Shown: positions 22,301 to 33,925, counted from the first letter of the stretch. The stretch is 64,000 nt of DNA from Cristatella mucedo (GCA_009760855.2 WPIO01000028.1:4175501-4239500); one strand, 5' to 3'. The notes: generated from the sequence alone by a model not told the origin. Made by a program: numbers and translations.

Positions 22301-25300
22301 CATTCATTAGCAACTACAGATCGTCACTTTTGTTTCACAATAAATCAAATGCGAATATTTTGACATAATGTCACCTAATAATTTTTTGTGCTTGCATACG
22401 TTTAAAGCCTTAATTTCTAATTGTAACAGATATGTTTGCCATTTTTGGGCGAGGTTTGTATGCACAGGCCTCTCCGGAACGATTCGGATCAATCTGGCTC
22501 GCACTCTTTAGCCTTTTTGATCTCCTGACATTGGACGACTGGTTTTTTATATACGAAGACGTCGTGAAAGGAGATCCTAGTAAGCTTCATTTCAGCCTCA
22601 TTCAGCTGCGCATTAGCCATACTTGAGCAATGAGATCATCTAAATTGATAAGCTATCTGAGATGCACATGTTCTTTCTGTCTACTACGTGCTATCTTCTG
22701 ATCTTTTGGTCAAACGTTGCAGATTGCAGTCACGTCATTATCTACTTGGCGCTTTACATAATTCTTGAGAACCTCATATTTCTCAAGTAAGTTCCTTATC
22801 TTCACGAATGATGGAGCGTTTTACATGATCTTATATATATATTACAATGTTCTACGCTGAGCCTAGATTTTTCGCTGCGCTAATTACTCCTTTTACCTTT
22901 TTAAACGCCAATATTTTCAGACTGTGCTGCCAGCCAGCGGTACCTAAAAGTGCACTAAATTATGGCTGTGCTTCCAGAAGTGACACGAAAGCACCACTAA
23001 ATGCCACACAAAAAATGCCACACGACGCGCCACCGACGCGCCACAAAAGCGCCGCAGGCTTTTTTCGGGATGCATGACGGCGTGCATTCACCAGCGGTGG
23101 CAATTTCAAGACTCGTAAGCTGTGCTATAGACTTAAGATGTCTTTTGCTTTCTCTAGTCTCGTCGTTGCGGTTCTGGTCGACAACTTTCAGCTTGCATTG
23201 GGTGCTGCTCACGAGCAGGCAAACCAACAGAAAGAGCAAGAGGCAGCGCAGACGGCGGCCGCCATTGTCGAGAGCTTGTCCGCGGCAAAAAGAAGCTCGG
23301 ATGACATTGACAAAATCATGGCAGAAGGTATACCTGGTGGAACCGTAGTCAGAAGTCATCACTAAGAGCTAATCTATTCTTAACTACGCAATCGAGCAAA
23401 CAAAGCTACTTGCGATAATATAGTGTTTCTTCCGTAAGTTTATCTGCTCTTGCATAGCTAATAAATAATAATAAAAAATCAAAGTACAACAAAAAAGAGA
23501 TTGGAAAGAGAAATCGCGTATCTTTAGTTGCTAGCAACTGCTTTCAAGAAACTTGCAAAGCAGTTAAAGCCTAATTACCAAGCAGTTTTCGCTTGCCTAG
23601 TTGGAACAGCCACGTCAAAGCGACTTAATATAAACTTAGACTCGGCTGCTACGTGTCTGTGCTGACGGAAAATGATATAGAAATGCTTAGCAAAAATGGT
23701 TCCAATCTTCAATTTTGTTTTGCCTGGCGAAAGTATCCCTATTGAATGCAAATAGTAAAAGACGTTGCTCCTAGCTTGTACCTACTCAAGCCAAACATTT
23801 TCACAATTTATTAGGCTCTGTGAAATCCCCAGGCTTTGGAAAGATTAATAGATATTTATGATCATAAGTTAATCATTAAAGAAGACAAAGACATTCTTTA
23901 CTTTTTTCTGGTCAATTAAGATAGGCACCATAATTACCAATAGTCTAAAGCATAGGACCCAGATTAGGGCTCTAGTGCAGTGCTTCTCAACCTTCCTAAC
24001 GCTGCGACCCTTTAATACAGTTCCTCAGGTTGTGGCGACCCCCAATCATAAAATTATTGTGTGCAAAGTGCGGAAATGCGTGTTTTCTGATGGTCTTTGG
24101 CGATCCCTGTGAAAAGGTCGTTCTACCATTAAAGGGTTCACCACTCACAGGTTGAGAACCGCTGCTCTAGTGGTATGGCGGTGTTGACGGGCTCATTACC
24201 GTTCCATTGGCTGTTGTTTGCTACCCAGCGGACAGCACAAGTTTTAGTCTCTCAATTTTCTACCAATTTTCTTGCAGAGGACAGCTACGAGGAATTAGAA
24301 TGCTTTCAAAGACGCTACTCTCAGAGGCGGGTGACCACGTTCAGCGACTGCTATGGTGACAAGGAAGCGGCGTAAGTGAGAATGAATTGCAATATACGAT
24401 ACTATGCTTTAGACGATCTACTCAATGCATAATCCTTAAGAATATTTTGCCAAGTGACTTAGCTCACCGGCTTCGTTACGCATAAAAGCAATACCAAAAC
24501 GTGGCTGCGGCGGCAAGCTGTTTCCGATTGCTTCCGCTGCCGCTAGCGGCGGCAGCTTGGATAGGACGAGATTTGAACGAGGCTATACCAGTATAAAGTA
24601 GAAAGTAAGCAAAATGTTACGTCACCAAGAAATTATCTTAGGTGCAAAAGCTCATCAGCTTTATTGGCGCTTCTATCGCATAAAACACCACTTAAGCTGA
24701 AACAAAGTAGAAAGAGGATGACCGTATGGTCTCTGCGTTGGACATTTAAATTGCAGACCTGATGCTTTAGTCTCGCTATCGCAGGTAGTTTCGATGTCGT
24801 GTAATCATAAGTTTGTGATCATAGATACGAGTTTTCTTGCTTGGAACACCTGAAATTGTATGTTCTTGCTCCTGTAAAATTATTTGCCGCGAGTTAGAGG
24901 CGCAGGTTACACGTCTCGTCTTCAAGTCAGAGCTTAATTAAGTATCAACTGACGAAGCGTGATCCGGCTTACTTGCCTGCCCATTAATGCCCGCGGCACA
25001 ATTCAAAAAAATATCCAAAGGCTCACTTTTGTTTCGAGCTTGCTTTTGCTGCGAGCTTGCTTCGAGCTTACTTTGCTTAAGAGCAAGCCGCCGAGTCGCC
25101 GGTCGGTCGCTAGCTTAACCTTAGCCTCGGGTAGCGCAACAGCTCGAAGGAAGTGCAGTGACCACGTGAACAGAGTGCTTTGCCAGATTTCTACTTTCGT
25201 GAGCGGGAGATGAGTTCAAGTGAATGGGCAGCGGGACCAAAAGTAATGTGCTTGGTTTCCTATAACAAGTGTCGCATTATGCACCTATGATGAACAGAGC

Positions 25301-25446
25301 AAGTGTAATAAATTAAAATTTTTGTTTGCAGCCAACGAGAGGTTCTATCGAAGTGCTTCATGCTATGTGCTGCGCTTGAATACAACAACAACCTATATGA
25401 AATGCAAAGAAACACATTTAGCCTGCTAATAGATGTCTGTGCAGAG
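14073..25446 (+). CDS. CATSPER1-like sperm cation channel, gene B (11 exons, 3' end open)
   Basis: Exons: 14073-14096, 14270-14475, 15181-15590, 18847-18960, 20318-20477, 21284-21375, 22430-22579, 22723-22786, 23158-23327, 24278-24371, 25332-25446. All introns are GT-AG and all phases join, giving 533 residues before the last donor. Layout: Ser/Ala/Arg-rich N-tail (1 to about 175), S1 about 180-205, S2 about 215-240, S3-S4 about 252-304 with seven basic residues at three-residue steps, S5 about 308-336, filter TLDDW at 369-373, S6 about 389-415, a Gln/Glu/Ala-rich coiled coil from about 418, and a C-terminal block with AALE. The TxDxW filter, single domain and post-S6 coiled coil are CatSper hallmarks. 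The S6 end FLNLVVAVLVDNFQ and the pore resemble CATSPER1 most. CatSper forms the heterotetrameric, pH- and voltage-gated Ca2+ channel of the sperm flagellum. The last exon ends in a strong donor, so either a short further exon is missing or the frame stops at 25468-25470. Confidence 0.88.
14270..14475 (+). CDS. Gene B exon 2, N-terminal tail
   Basis: 206 nt between TGATTAG and GTGAGG. The encoded tail is hydrophilic, rich in Gly, Ala, Ser and Thr, and has no recognised domain. It exits in phase 2. The exon is GC-rich. Confidence 0.7.
15181..15590 (+). CDS. Gene B exon 3, N-tail and S1
   Basis: 410 nt after GTCGCCGCAG. The frame carries an Arg/Ser-rich tail and an alanine run, then FVESKVFSDFIFVVILANT, the S1 helix. 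It exits in phase 1 at GTAGTC. CatSper N-tails are poorly conserved; no histidine-rich stretch is seen, unlike mammalian CATSPER1. Confidence 0.85.
15751..15932 (+). mobile_element. L2-A 3' tail only
   Basis: Begins GTCATTTGCATGCTGACCCT and ends with the canonical hairpin CCTAGAGAGAGATTAAGTTC plus ATT repeats. Gene B intron 3, about 160 bp after the S1 exon. Confidence 0.85.
16298..16368. repeat. (GA)n microsatellite
   Basis: About 35 GA units in gene B intron 3. Confidence 0.95.
16380..16870 (+). mobile_element. Degenerate L2-A fragment
   Basis: Recognisable pieces: CATTTGTGACATCCTGTCTC, GTGAATGTCGAAGTTTC, a HFLAPAYLS-like reading and KALN-region sequence. Much more diverged than neighbouring copies. 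Confidence 0.6.
17840..18380. promoter_or_regulatory. CpG-rich island inside gene B intron 3
   Basis: Strongly GC- and CpG-rich block in an otherwise AT-rich intron, with TGACGTCG (CRE-like) at 18103-18110 and three TCGACCGCAG repeats near 18253-18283. Open frames on both strands look like composition artefacts. It could be an internal promoter; that is inference. Confidence 0.4.
18847..18960 (+). CDS. Gene B exon 4, S2
   Basis: 114 nt between CTCCTAG and GTAAGT, phase 1 to 1. Encodes WHLSILDTVFLAVYLIEAV and then YFKDVWNVL leading into S3. It contains the conserved acidic residue of S2. Confidence 0.88.
19877..19972 (-). mobile_element. L2-A 3' tail fragment
   Basis: Minus strand: GCAAATGTAAAGCACCGAGAA, TTCTCTGAGCGTGC and an ATT-rich end. 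Gene B intron 4. Confidence 0.7.
20318..20477 (+). CDS. Gene B exon 5, S3-S4 voltage sensor
   Basis: 160 nt after TTTTGCAG, ending CG|GTAATC in phase 2. S3 begins DLMIVFVNAADF. S4 (FLKVFRAIRAIRVLRTIR) has basic residues every third position; one earlier position is Asn. Confidence 0.9.
20700..20830 (+). mobile_element. SINE-2 copy
   Basis: tRNA-like head with GAGGTCGTGGGCTCGAGCCC, joined to GTGAAGCGCC, TAGAGATTAAGTTCTCTTAG and an ATTA tail, that is, the L2-A terminal hairpin. Gene B intron 5. Confidence 0.7.
21284..21375 (+). CDS. Gene B exon 6, S4-S5 linker and S5
   Basis: 92 nt after ATATTTCAG. Encodes FLTNLQVIIATCLQSIQSM and the rest of S5, exiting in phase 1 at T|GTATCC. The QSIQSM segment is the S4-S5 region typical of this family. 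Confidence 0.88.
22430..22579 (+). CDS. Gene B exon 7, pore and selectivity filter
   Basis: 150 nt between TGTAACAG and GTAAGC. Encodes MFAIFGRGLYAQAS, the pore helix FGSIWLALFSLFDLL and the filter TLDDW (22528-22542), followed by FFIYEDV. The filter fits the CatSper TxDxW consensus, with its ring of Asp residues for Ca2+. Confidence 0.93.
22723..22786 (+). CDS. Gene B exon 8, first part of S6
   Basis: 64 nt after CGTTGCAG. Encodes CSHVIIYLALYIILENLIFL and leaves AA, which joins T of the next exon to give Asn. The donor is a perfect GTAAGT. Confidence 0.9.
23158..23327 (+). CDS. Gene B exon 9, S6 end and coiled coil
   Basis: 170 nt after TTTCTCTAG. Encodes LVVAVLVDNFQLALG, then a Gln/Glu/Ala/Lys-rich amphipathic stretch (HEQANQQKEQEAAQ onward) expected to form the post-S6 coiled coil that assembles CatSper subunits. 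Phase 1 exit. Confidence 0.9.
23970..24172 (+). mobile_element. SPIN-like hAT MITE with 8-bp target duplication
   Basis: Element 23978-24164 (187 bp). Terminal inverted repeats are CAGTGCTTCTCAACC and GGTTGAGAACCGCTG. Flanks are identical CTCTAGTG direct repeats (23970-23977 and 24165-24172), which fit hAT insertion with its central TA preference. Internal text such as GCTGCGACCCTTTAATACAG and TTTTCTGATGGTCTTTGGCG matches my memory of the SPIN (SPACE INVADERS) family. No transposase. Gene B intron 9. Confidence 0.9.
24278..24371 (+). CDS. Gene B exon 10, cytoplasmic linker
   Basis: 94 nt between TTCTTGCAG and GTAAGT, phase 1 to 2. Encodes EDSYEELECFQRRYSQRR and a short acidic tail. It has no clear counterpart in gene A, whose linker is basic. 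Confidence 0.85.
25332..25446 (+). CDS. Gene B exon 11, conserved C-terminal block
   Basis: 115 nt after TTTGTTTGCAG. Encodes QREVLSKCFMLCAALEYNNN and then LYEMQRNTFSLLIDVCAE. It ends GAG|GTAAGT in phase 0. Reading through would add seven residues and stop at 25468-25470. CATSPER1-type proteins usually end a few residues after this block, so any missing exon should be tiny. Confidence 0.82.
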
Positions 25447-26177
25447 GTAAGTTTCTGCAACATTCAATGACGTGCTTAGTTTTTGGGTAAAGTGATATTA
25501 ATTGCTTATACCAGGTTCAGCGTTCTACCATTGCTGATTACTCTTAATGAGCAGAATAAGCTATTCGAAGGTTTATCAGAATTTCTCTCATCGCATTAAG
25601 ACGTAGTCACGCAAATTAAACTTCTTTAGAGGCAAGTAAACCTCGGTCAGATCGCAAACAGAGTCATCGAGAACACATTGTCTGTAGTAGAAACATAGCC
25701 ACTGACTTTCAAATTAGATCAAAGCGTCATTACAAATAGACGATCGTCAAGGTTTCCTTGAAAGTAATACCAATCCCCTGCTTATTTACTTAAGTTATAC
25801 CTTGGAAATTTGGTTAATTTGTGAACCGTCAGATGTCTGGTCTGTTGGCATAATTGTGCGTCTGTACTAAAAAATACGGCCGGTGACGGTGACACTGAAG
25901 TGCCTAATCCAGAAAATCTGTTGAGGGAAGATAGTTTCCGGGTTTAAATTGCTGAAGAAGAGCTACATCGCTGTAAACAATTCTTCGGGGGTAAGAATAG
26001 CGGATATACCATTGTCTTGACCATGAAACGATGCGGTGACGCGGAAGCAACACGTTTTTCATCCTATGACGCCAGTTACAGAACACTCACTTACAAAATA
26101 AGAAGCACTGGCACCCTCCTTTATTAATTCTGTTGAATCTGCACGAAATATAGGTGTCCTCTTTCAAAGTGTCATTT
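25447..26177. other. Sequence after the last recognised gene B exon
   Basis: No further CatSper exon is recognised; a very short last exon would be invisible by eye. Confidence 0.4.
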
Positions 26178-26350
26178 CAGCCGTGATGGCACACTAGGTA
26201 AGGAGGTTGTTTTTCACGACCTCGGTCCCGAGGTCGTGGGTTCGAATCCTACCGTGGGCGATCCCTATTGGCCGCAGCAAGCGGTAGCCCTAAAGGATCT
26301 TCTGTCGCTACACAAAAGAGGCTTCTAAATGAGCGAATATTGTTTTCTGA
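26178..26350 (+). mobile_element. SINE-1, well preserved
   Basis: A-box region CCGTGATGGCACACTAGGTA, palindromic CGACCTCGGTCCCGAGGTCG, B box GGTTCGAATCC, body GGGCGATCCCTATTGG, and the end TTCTGTCGCTACACAAAAGA. Abuts the L2-B 3' end. Confidence 0.85.
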
Positions 26351-26371
26351 ATGAGCTGGTATTTTTTTTTC

Positions 26372-28110
26372 AAAGCGGCTTTCGGTATGCATTCGTTAGC
26401 CAACAGAATTCCTCTCACGCAACAAAGAGAAAGTGGGAAGCATAGCAGAGTCAGGAGAGCAGTTGAGGTAGTGAGTAGAATGGAAGTAGTAACTCAGGAC
26501 TGCTGAGAAGGATGAGCCATAGTCGGCAGTAGGAGAGTAGTTGTCGTTGCGTAAGAATTGTGGAAGCGAGTTTCACAGTCAGCGAGTTCCACCTGCAGAA
26601 CTAAAGCTTCTGTAGCCAGCGGTCTTTAAGCTGAGGAATGGAACAGCTAATTTATTTTCCATACAGGACCTGAGGGCACGAAGAGGCTGAAACTGGTGCA
26701 GCAGTTCAGCTAGGTATGGAGGAGCCACGCCGTGGCGGGCTTGTGGTTCAGCGTAAGAACTTTGTTCTGTATCCTTTGATCAATCGGCAGCCGTCGTAGC
26801 TCTTTTAGCAGAGGAGACACGTGGTCAAACCTCTGGGACTTGAAGACAAGCCTTGCAGCCATATTCATAGTCAGCTGCAGTGGCCAAGTTGCTTTCTTTG
26901 GAAGCCCAGCCAAAAGGGAATTACAATAATCAAGTCGAGACAGAACCAATGAGCTAGTTAAATTGTTTGCAAGCCACTGTGGAAGACAGCTCCTAATCTT
27001 GGATAGGGATCGAACGTGATGGCTAGCTGAAGAAGCAGTATTCTGAAGGAAGGTTTTAAAATTGAGGCAGCCACTCAGAAATATACTACTACAGAGCAAA
27101 GCCTTGTAATCCAGCCACACGCTTAAGGTGTCATATGAGCAGCAGTTCAGTTTTATCGTCATTTAGTTTCAAGAAGTTTTCCGACATCCAGGATCTAATG
27201 TCAGCAAGGCAAGCAGTCAGTTCATGAGTTGCTGCAGCAGATTCCAACGGTTTGAATAACAAATACAGTATAAAATGAGTATCGTCAGCATAAAACTGTT
27301 ATCCTATGCCACGGGCCTTAATCACGTTTCCAAGAGGTTGAGTAGGAATGGAGAAGGAAGTCTTTGAAATTGACTAGATCTGCATCCGACCCCGATTTCT
27401 TGAAACGACGTTCAAGCCTGCGCTTAACCAGGCGCATCTTTAGGAGCTGTTTGTAAATTGAAAGGAATCTCCCAGACTTTGTACACGGATAGAATGAACG
27501 GGAGCATGCTTGTCAAGAGCACTCCTTAGTGTCATGTTCACTGCATCGGTGAGGGTATCGAGGCTGCCGGTAAGTCTGAATGCAGATCACAAAGACCTGC
27601 ACCTTAAACAGATTTTAAAAATTTGTCTATGTCAATGCTTTGTAAGTTACGTCGCTTGACAAGTTCGACATTACGCTGTACGTAAAAGGGAGCAGGAACA
27701 GTAAACGAGACCAAACAATGATCTGAGAATGTCAGCGGGCACACCACAAGGTCAGTGGGGAGGACATCCTTGGGGATCACGAGATCTAGAATATGGCCAG
27801 CGACGTGGGTGGTATGATTAACGTGTTGTACCAAACCAAAATTCTCCAGAGAGTCAAGAAATGAGCGGACCTGCCATATTAAGGAGGAAGAGGAATAGGA
27901 TAGAGGCCTAGGGGGTCCAGAGCAGCAAGTTTTTCTACTCAGAGAACACGAGGCCAATAACAAGGTTATCAATTTTGACGGGCGAAAATAACCCATAAAC
28001 CCATATAGTTGGCACTATCTTTATGCCCATGCCAATAAAATTCAAAGGAAACGCGTGTTATGTAACCAAAGTTACTGGTTGTGGATCTGTAAAGGATTAG
28101 AGCAATTCAG
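26372..28110 (-). mobile_element. L2-B non-LTR retrotransposon, internally deleted
   Basis: Minus strand, in order: end of an EEP-type endonuclease (FGLVQHVNHTTHVAGHILDL, then SDHCLVSFTV) at 27996-27604, a linker, then a jump into RT at the QFYADDT catalytic box (27298-27278), a LNDDKTELLLI-type segment, SRLDYCNSLLAGLPKKATWP and LRRLPIDQRIQNKVLTLNHK, ending in the 3' UTR with a poly-A-like run. The front part of the RT is missing and frames are broken, so the copy is dead. Confidence 0.85.
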
Positions 28111-29250
28111 AGTTAAGGGCATAGAAACCAGCCTATCCGATCGAGATAAGGGGACGATGGACATCGAGTCCAACGGGTCAGAGGGCGACGGGTTCAGCAT
28201 CTTAGCCCGTCTTTTTTGATGGTCGTGAATTTCTAATGTGTGAATATTGATGAAGCATAGCTATTCAGACAGACAAATGTACTGCTGCCCTGGGCTCATT
28301 TCACTTGTTTGAGATAGGATTGTACTCACTGTGCCATTTCTTACGCGAGGTTTTGTACTTTTCGTAGCATAACCAGTAAGCGACCGCTACTACTCTACGG
28401 ACATCTACGGTTGCTACTGCTCATCATTAACCCAAGTTGAATGACGCAATTTTTTTTTTGCAAAAAAGGATATCGTGCCCAAAACACCTCGGCGAGCTGA
28501 ATTGACACACATCAGCGAGTTGGATCGAAAAATGAGCCAACACGTTGTTCTATCAGTTTACGAGACACGAGGAAAACAAGCTGTTAACTGTAAAGCTGTT
28601 AACTGGACTAATCTCATTATTATTCAACCTGATTAACCCCTATTGTGGTGCTGCATCGTAGTAAAATAAAAGCTGTTAAGATATGTAAACAGAAGACTGT
28701 TAATCATAGAGCACAATTTGACCGTCGTTTCAGTATATTCCTCAGGGAGTAGTAATAATCTTGGAATTAGATGCCCTTACTTTCTTTATTTTCACGACAT
28801 CGGTAGTGAAGTTTGAGTCCTGAAGCAGACAATTCTTCATTTCCCACTGTGCGCGGAGTAAAAATAAAGAAAGTAATAATCATAAGTTATTTGTACAGTG
28901 CATTAAGAGAGCCGAGTCTCTATTCAGGTGTTTCACAACTCGCTGCAATAGCAGTCACAACCGATGGTTGACGGCATACAACGGCATTATGCTTAGGCAA
29001 AAATACAAAAGCATAAATAAGATACCAAGGTCAACCGGTTTGTGTGACATCTGGCTAGAAACGTGCACAGAATCATATAAAGGTAAGCATACAAAGCACA
29101 TGGAAACAAAAGACACGTTTACAGCAGCCCGGGGAAAAGCTGAACAGAACGGATGAATTTTTAGTTAAGACCTAAATGAAGCAATTATGTAGCCGAAAAG
29201 GCGCTTCAGCAGATGATGGCTATATAAGTGAGGCTGTGAATCAGCCAACC
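28111..29250. other. No identified feature
   Basis: AT-rich sequence. A weak SINE-like B-box trace lies near 28800-28870. The small open frame at 28968-29156 shows no motif. Confidence 0.35.
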
Positions 29251-29254
29251 TTCA

Positions 29255-29405
29255 ATAGAGATGAACATTAGCCTAAGGGTAGGGTGCTTGCACTTCGAAA
29301 CCCAGGTTGCTGGTTCAAATCCTGCTTCAGAAAATTATGTGTGTGCCTGGCACCGGAAGTGACGGCCACAAATGCTTTATGCCTCTAAGCAAATGTAGCT
29401 GTTGA
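29255..29405 (+). mobile_element. Diverged tRNA-derived SINE
   Basis: TAGCCTAAGGGTAGGGTGCT resembles an A box, and CTGGTTCAAATCCTGC is a clear B box about 50 bp later. The body is too diverged to assign to SINE-1 with certainty. Confidence 0.5.
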
Positions 29406-29884
29406 ATTCGGTAACCTTTAATTTAAATTACCACCCCTTATAAGTGGTAGCGATATTTTTCGATATTTCGCTCACATTTTTGCCCACTTTAAAAGGACTT
29501 AAGCTTCCCTTTACTCGCTTGCTCCAGCCTAGCTATCTAATCGCATTGCTCCTCCGGTATGGTAAGTCACCGGTGGTAAAATGTCACAGGGCGAAAATGC
29601 GTTTACCCTCATCCAACCTTTTCGGTGTAATGGCAAATTGTTATCACCTTCGTGGCTTTATTCAGCGCCCAATACATTGGAATGTATTTTTGCCTCTCCG
29701 TGCTTCTTTGAAACCTGTGACAGCTAATCCATTCACAGAAATTTATTATTGCCGAATACATTTGAAGCTCATACAAGCCCATTGTAATAGATTCGTAACT
29801 CGATGAATTATTTGCCCCACCTGGTGTTCGCAACCCGTAATGTTCTTTAGCCAAGGCGCACGTAGCCCAGAATCCTCTGAATTC

Positions 29885-30575
29885 GGTCATGCTGCCGTCA
29901 CAGTAGAACTTTGCTCTGCATTCGTTGATCAAGCGGCAGCCATCGTAGCTCTTTTAGTAAAGAGGATAAACGTGGTCAAACCTCGGGGGTTTGCAAACTA
30001 GCCTTGCAGCCATATTCATAGCCATCTGCAGTGGCCTAGTTGCTTTTTTTTGGTAACGCAGCCAAAAGAGAATTACAATAATCAAGCCGAGACAGAACTA
30101 AGGAGCAAGTTAAATTTTTGCCAGCCACCTTGGATGTCAGCTCCTAATCTTATATGGGGATCGGACGTAATGACTAACTGTAGAGGCAATCATCTGAATG
30201 AAGCTTTTAAAAGTCAGGCAGTTTTCGAAAACGACACCACAATTTTGAGAACGTGGTGATGGTCGCACAACAGCATCACCTAGTTGAAGAGAAAAGCCTT
30301 TTAATCCAGCCACACGCTTAGGGTGTCCTGTGAGCAGCAGCTCGGTTTTATCGTCATTTAGTTTCAAGAAGTTTTCCGACATCCAGGATCTAATGTCGGC
30401 AAGGCAAGCAGTCAGTTCATGAGTTGCTGCAGCAGATTCCGACGCTTTGAATGACTAATAAGCAGAGCATCATCAGAATAAAATTGACATCCTATTCCAT
30501 GAGTCTTAAATACTTTTCCTAGAGGTTGAGTACAAATAGAGAACAGCAAGGGACCAAGGACCCTCGGTCTCTATC
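29885..30575 (-). mobile_element. L2-B RT fragment
   Basis: Minus strand carries MSENFLKLNDDKTELLLTGH, then KRVAGLKGFSLQLGDAVVRP, and near 30470 a degraded YADD box (YSDD). The 3' half is partly deleted near 29900-30050. Confidence 0.8.
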
Positions 30576-30594
30576 TATCTATCTATTTATCCAT

Positions 30595-31784
<1,190 letters not shown>

Positions 31785-31935
31785 TCAATTATAAAGGAGC
31801 TTTTGTGGCTATAACCTCACTAACAGCAAGCACTAAAGAAGTGCTCTTTGCAGAAGTCAGTCCCACAACCCGGATTTGAACCCACAGCCATTGAAACGTG
31901 AGCCAAGGATCAAACCAACTCACCGGCTTTGGTCA
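31785..31935 (-). mobile_element. SINE-1, diverged
   Basis: Minus strand: B box GGGTTCAAATCCGGG, then a body with reduced similarity and AGGTTATAGCCACAAAAGCT. Confidence 0.65.
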
Positions 31936-33172
31936 ACAAAATAGATGTGTGAGATATCAGAGCGCTTTGGCTGCTATTAAATCGACCATCGATTTCTAGG
32001 TTAAACGGTCTCCTACAGGACGACGATTAACTTGTTAAAAAGCCACCAACTAACTCCAAGTGGTTTTTGTTCTCTGTTGTTCATGAAACTCACTGTTATT
32101 TGCATTTGAGTTTCGTCCAATCACTATTGATTTCCACGAGCCCCTTAGCATTTCAGCGCAGTAATGACTCTGGCCTTTGGTTTCGGAGGCCTTGTCCTCA
32201 ATCTCGAGGACAGCCTGACCTATTCTGTTTTTAATTTTAAAAGAAAGATATAATTAAGAAGTTTTCCAGCACATTATACCTATATGTTTGGCTGCGCGCA
32301 GCCGCAAGATATAGAGAGGGAGAGGGTGAGAGATAGAGAGGGGGAGAGAGAAATAGAGAAACGAAGGCAGACATAACCGCTCTAAACCGCAGTCAAAGAA
32401 ATAAAAGAACCGAACAGTTATCGCTGCTTTTTGCTAAACAGGGCTAAGGGACACGGACGGATATCGCTATACTATGGCTTCTGCGAGTTGCCGGTGCAAT
32501 GGTAGCGTCAGGTTTTTGTTGCATTGCGAGTCGCTGGTCCAGAATACCTAGTGCTTGATTGCATGCACAAGCATTTACTACGTGATCCACACTGCCTAAT
32601 TGTCACCACCCGGCTTGCATAGGAATATTCATTATCTAGATAATAGAAGGAGCAAACGGTTTGTACAAAGAAGTATCTCAGGATTATGAATACAGCGATA
32701 CCTCAATACACTCACCACAGTCTCCATGCATGCCAGCTATCTGAGCAGTCCTTACGCCATGTATTAGATTGGATGAGACTTAGATGCTTAGTGCTGAGCA
32801 ATAGCTTCCATTTTTGTGCAAGACCTAAAAGCGTAATCCAACGCAACCTGCTTCTAGAGAATATTATTTGAGATATGAGAAACAGCCGTCCTCGTTTTTG
32901 TATTGGCTGTGGATCTGTGTATCTGGAATACTTTTTCTTACTGAGCAAGCCAGTCTCCGCGCTTTCAGCTGAGAGAATTGCAGCTGCAAACATTTCACAA
33001 GAAGAAAAAAAAGCTGATTGACATTGCTGAAAGACTCACGGCAAAAAAATGCAAACGTCGATGCAGCTTTGCAAAAACACCTCACGGTAGGGTGCATCTT
33101 TGCTGCCGCATCCGTGACTCGCATATCAAACTAAGTCAAAAGTAATCAAGCAAAGTAAATAAAAAAAGATGA
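31936..33172. other. No identified feature
   Basis: Purine-rich patch at 32320-32365 (GAGAGGGAGAGG type). Otherwise no repeat or gene recognised. Confidence 0.35.
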
Positions 33173-33605
33173 TTGAAGCTGATTTCGCTGCCTGATCCGC
33201 AAAGCGGCAGAAAAGCCGTAGTAGATTTAGCTCTTGCATTGCCTCTCATCTCGCCTGGGCATCACTGGCACCGCCTTGCAATAGTTCAGGTCCTATCTCA
33301 GGGGGTATCAGACTCCGGAGTATTGATGCGAATGGACACAGATCATCCGAGGAACCACTTAAGTACTGGGGTACCTCAGGGCTCTGTGCTCTGTCCGGTA
33401 ATTTTCACGGTTTGTACTCTCCCTCTTGCCAATATGATTTCCAAGCACGATCTAGGGTTTCAGTTCAATGCAGGCAAAACTGTTGTGCGACAAGCAACAA
33501 CAAATCAAGCAATCATTTGGTAATGCTTTCTATGCAGCATCTGTAAAGTGTTAAGAAAGTGAATCAGTTCTCTGAAGGTGCTGTGCAAATGTAGTATATT
33601 ATTGT
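33173..33605 (+). mobile_element. L2-A RT fragment fused to its tail
   Basis: Carries the RT motif STGVPQGSVLCPVIFTV, then jumps directly to the 3' tail (GCATCTGTAAAGTGTTAAGA, TTCTCTGAAGGTGC). It is an internally deleted copy. Confidence 0.8.
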
Positions 33606-33850
33606 AAAGCATCGCCTGCTGCGGGACTCAAAACCTAAATTTGGATTTTATAGAGCAAGCACCTTTCCCCTGGGCTAAGTGCACAGGTAAGCAAAGCGCG
33701 CTGGAAATAAAGCAAGTGCCCGAGCAGCCTCTCTGTAGAGGAATGGGCTGCACAAAAGCACGAGCTGCGGCCCTGGTGGACAGGTACCCACGGAAGCCTG
33801 CAGTCACTCTGACCGACCGCTGATTGAGCGGCGGTGGCGGGCAGTGGAGA

Positions 33851-33925
33851 GGCGGTGACAGGTGCAAATACAGGTGTAGATGCACCTGCAGTTACATTTA
33901 CAGGTGCAGGTGCAGGTGCAGTGCC
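33851..33925. repeat. CAGGTG hexamer cluster
   Basis: At least six CAGGTG or CACCTG words, three of them in direct tandem at 33901-33918. Each is an E-box, but a short-period repeat is the simpler reading. Confidence 0.75.
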
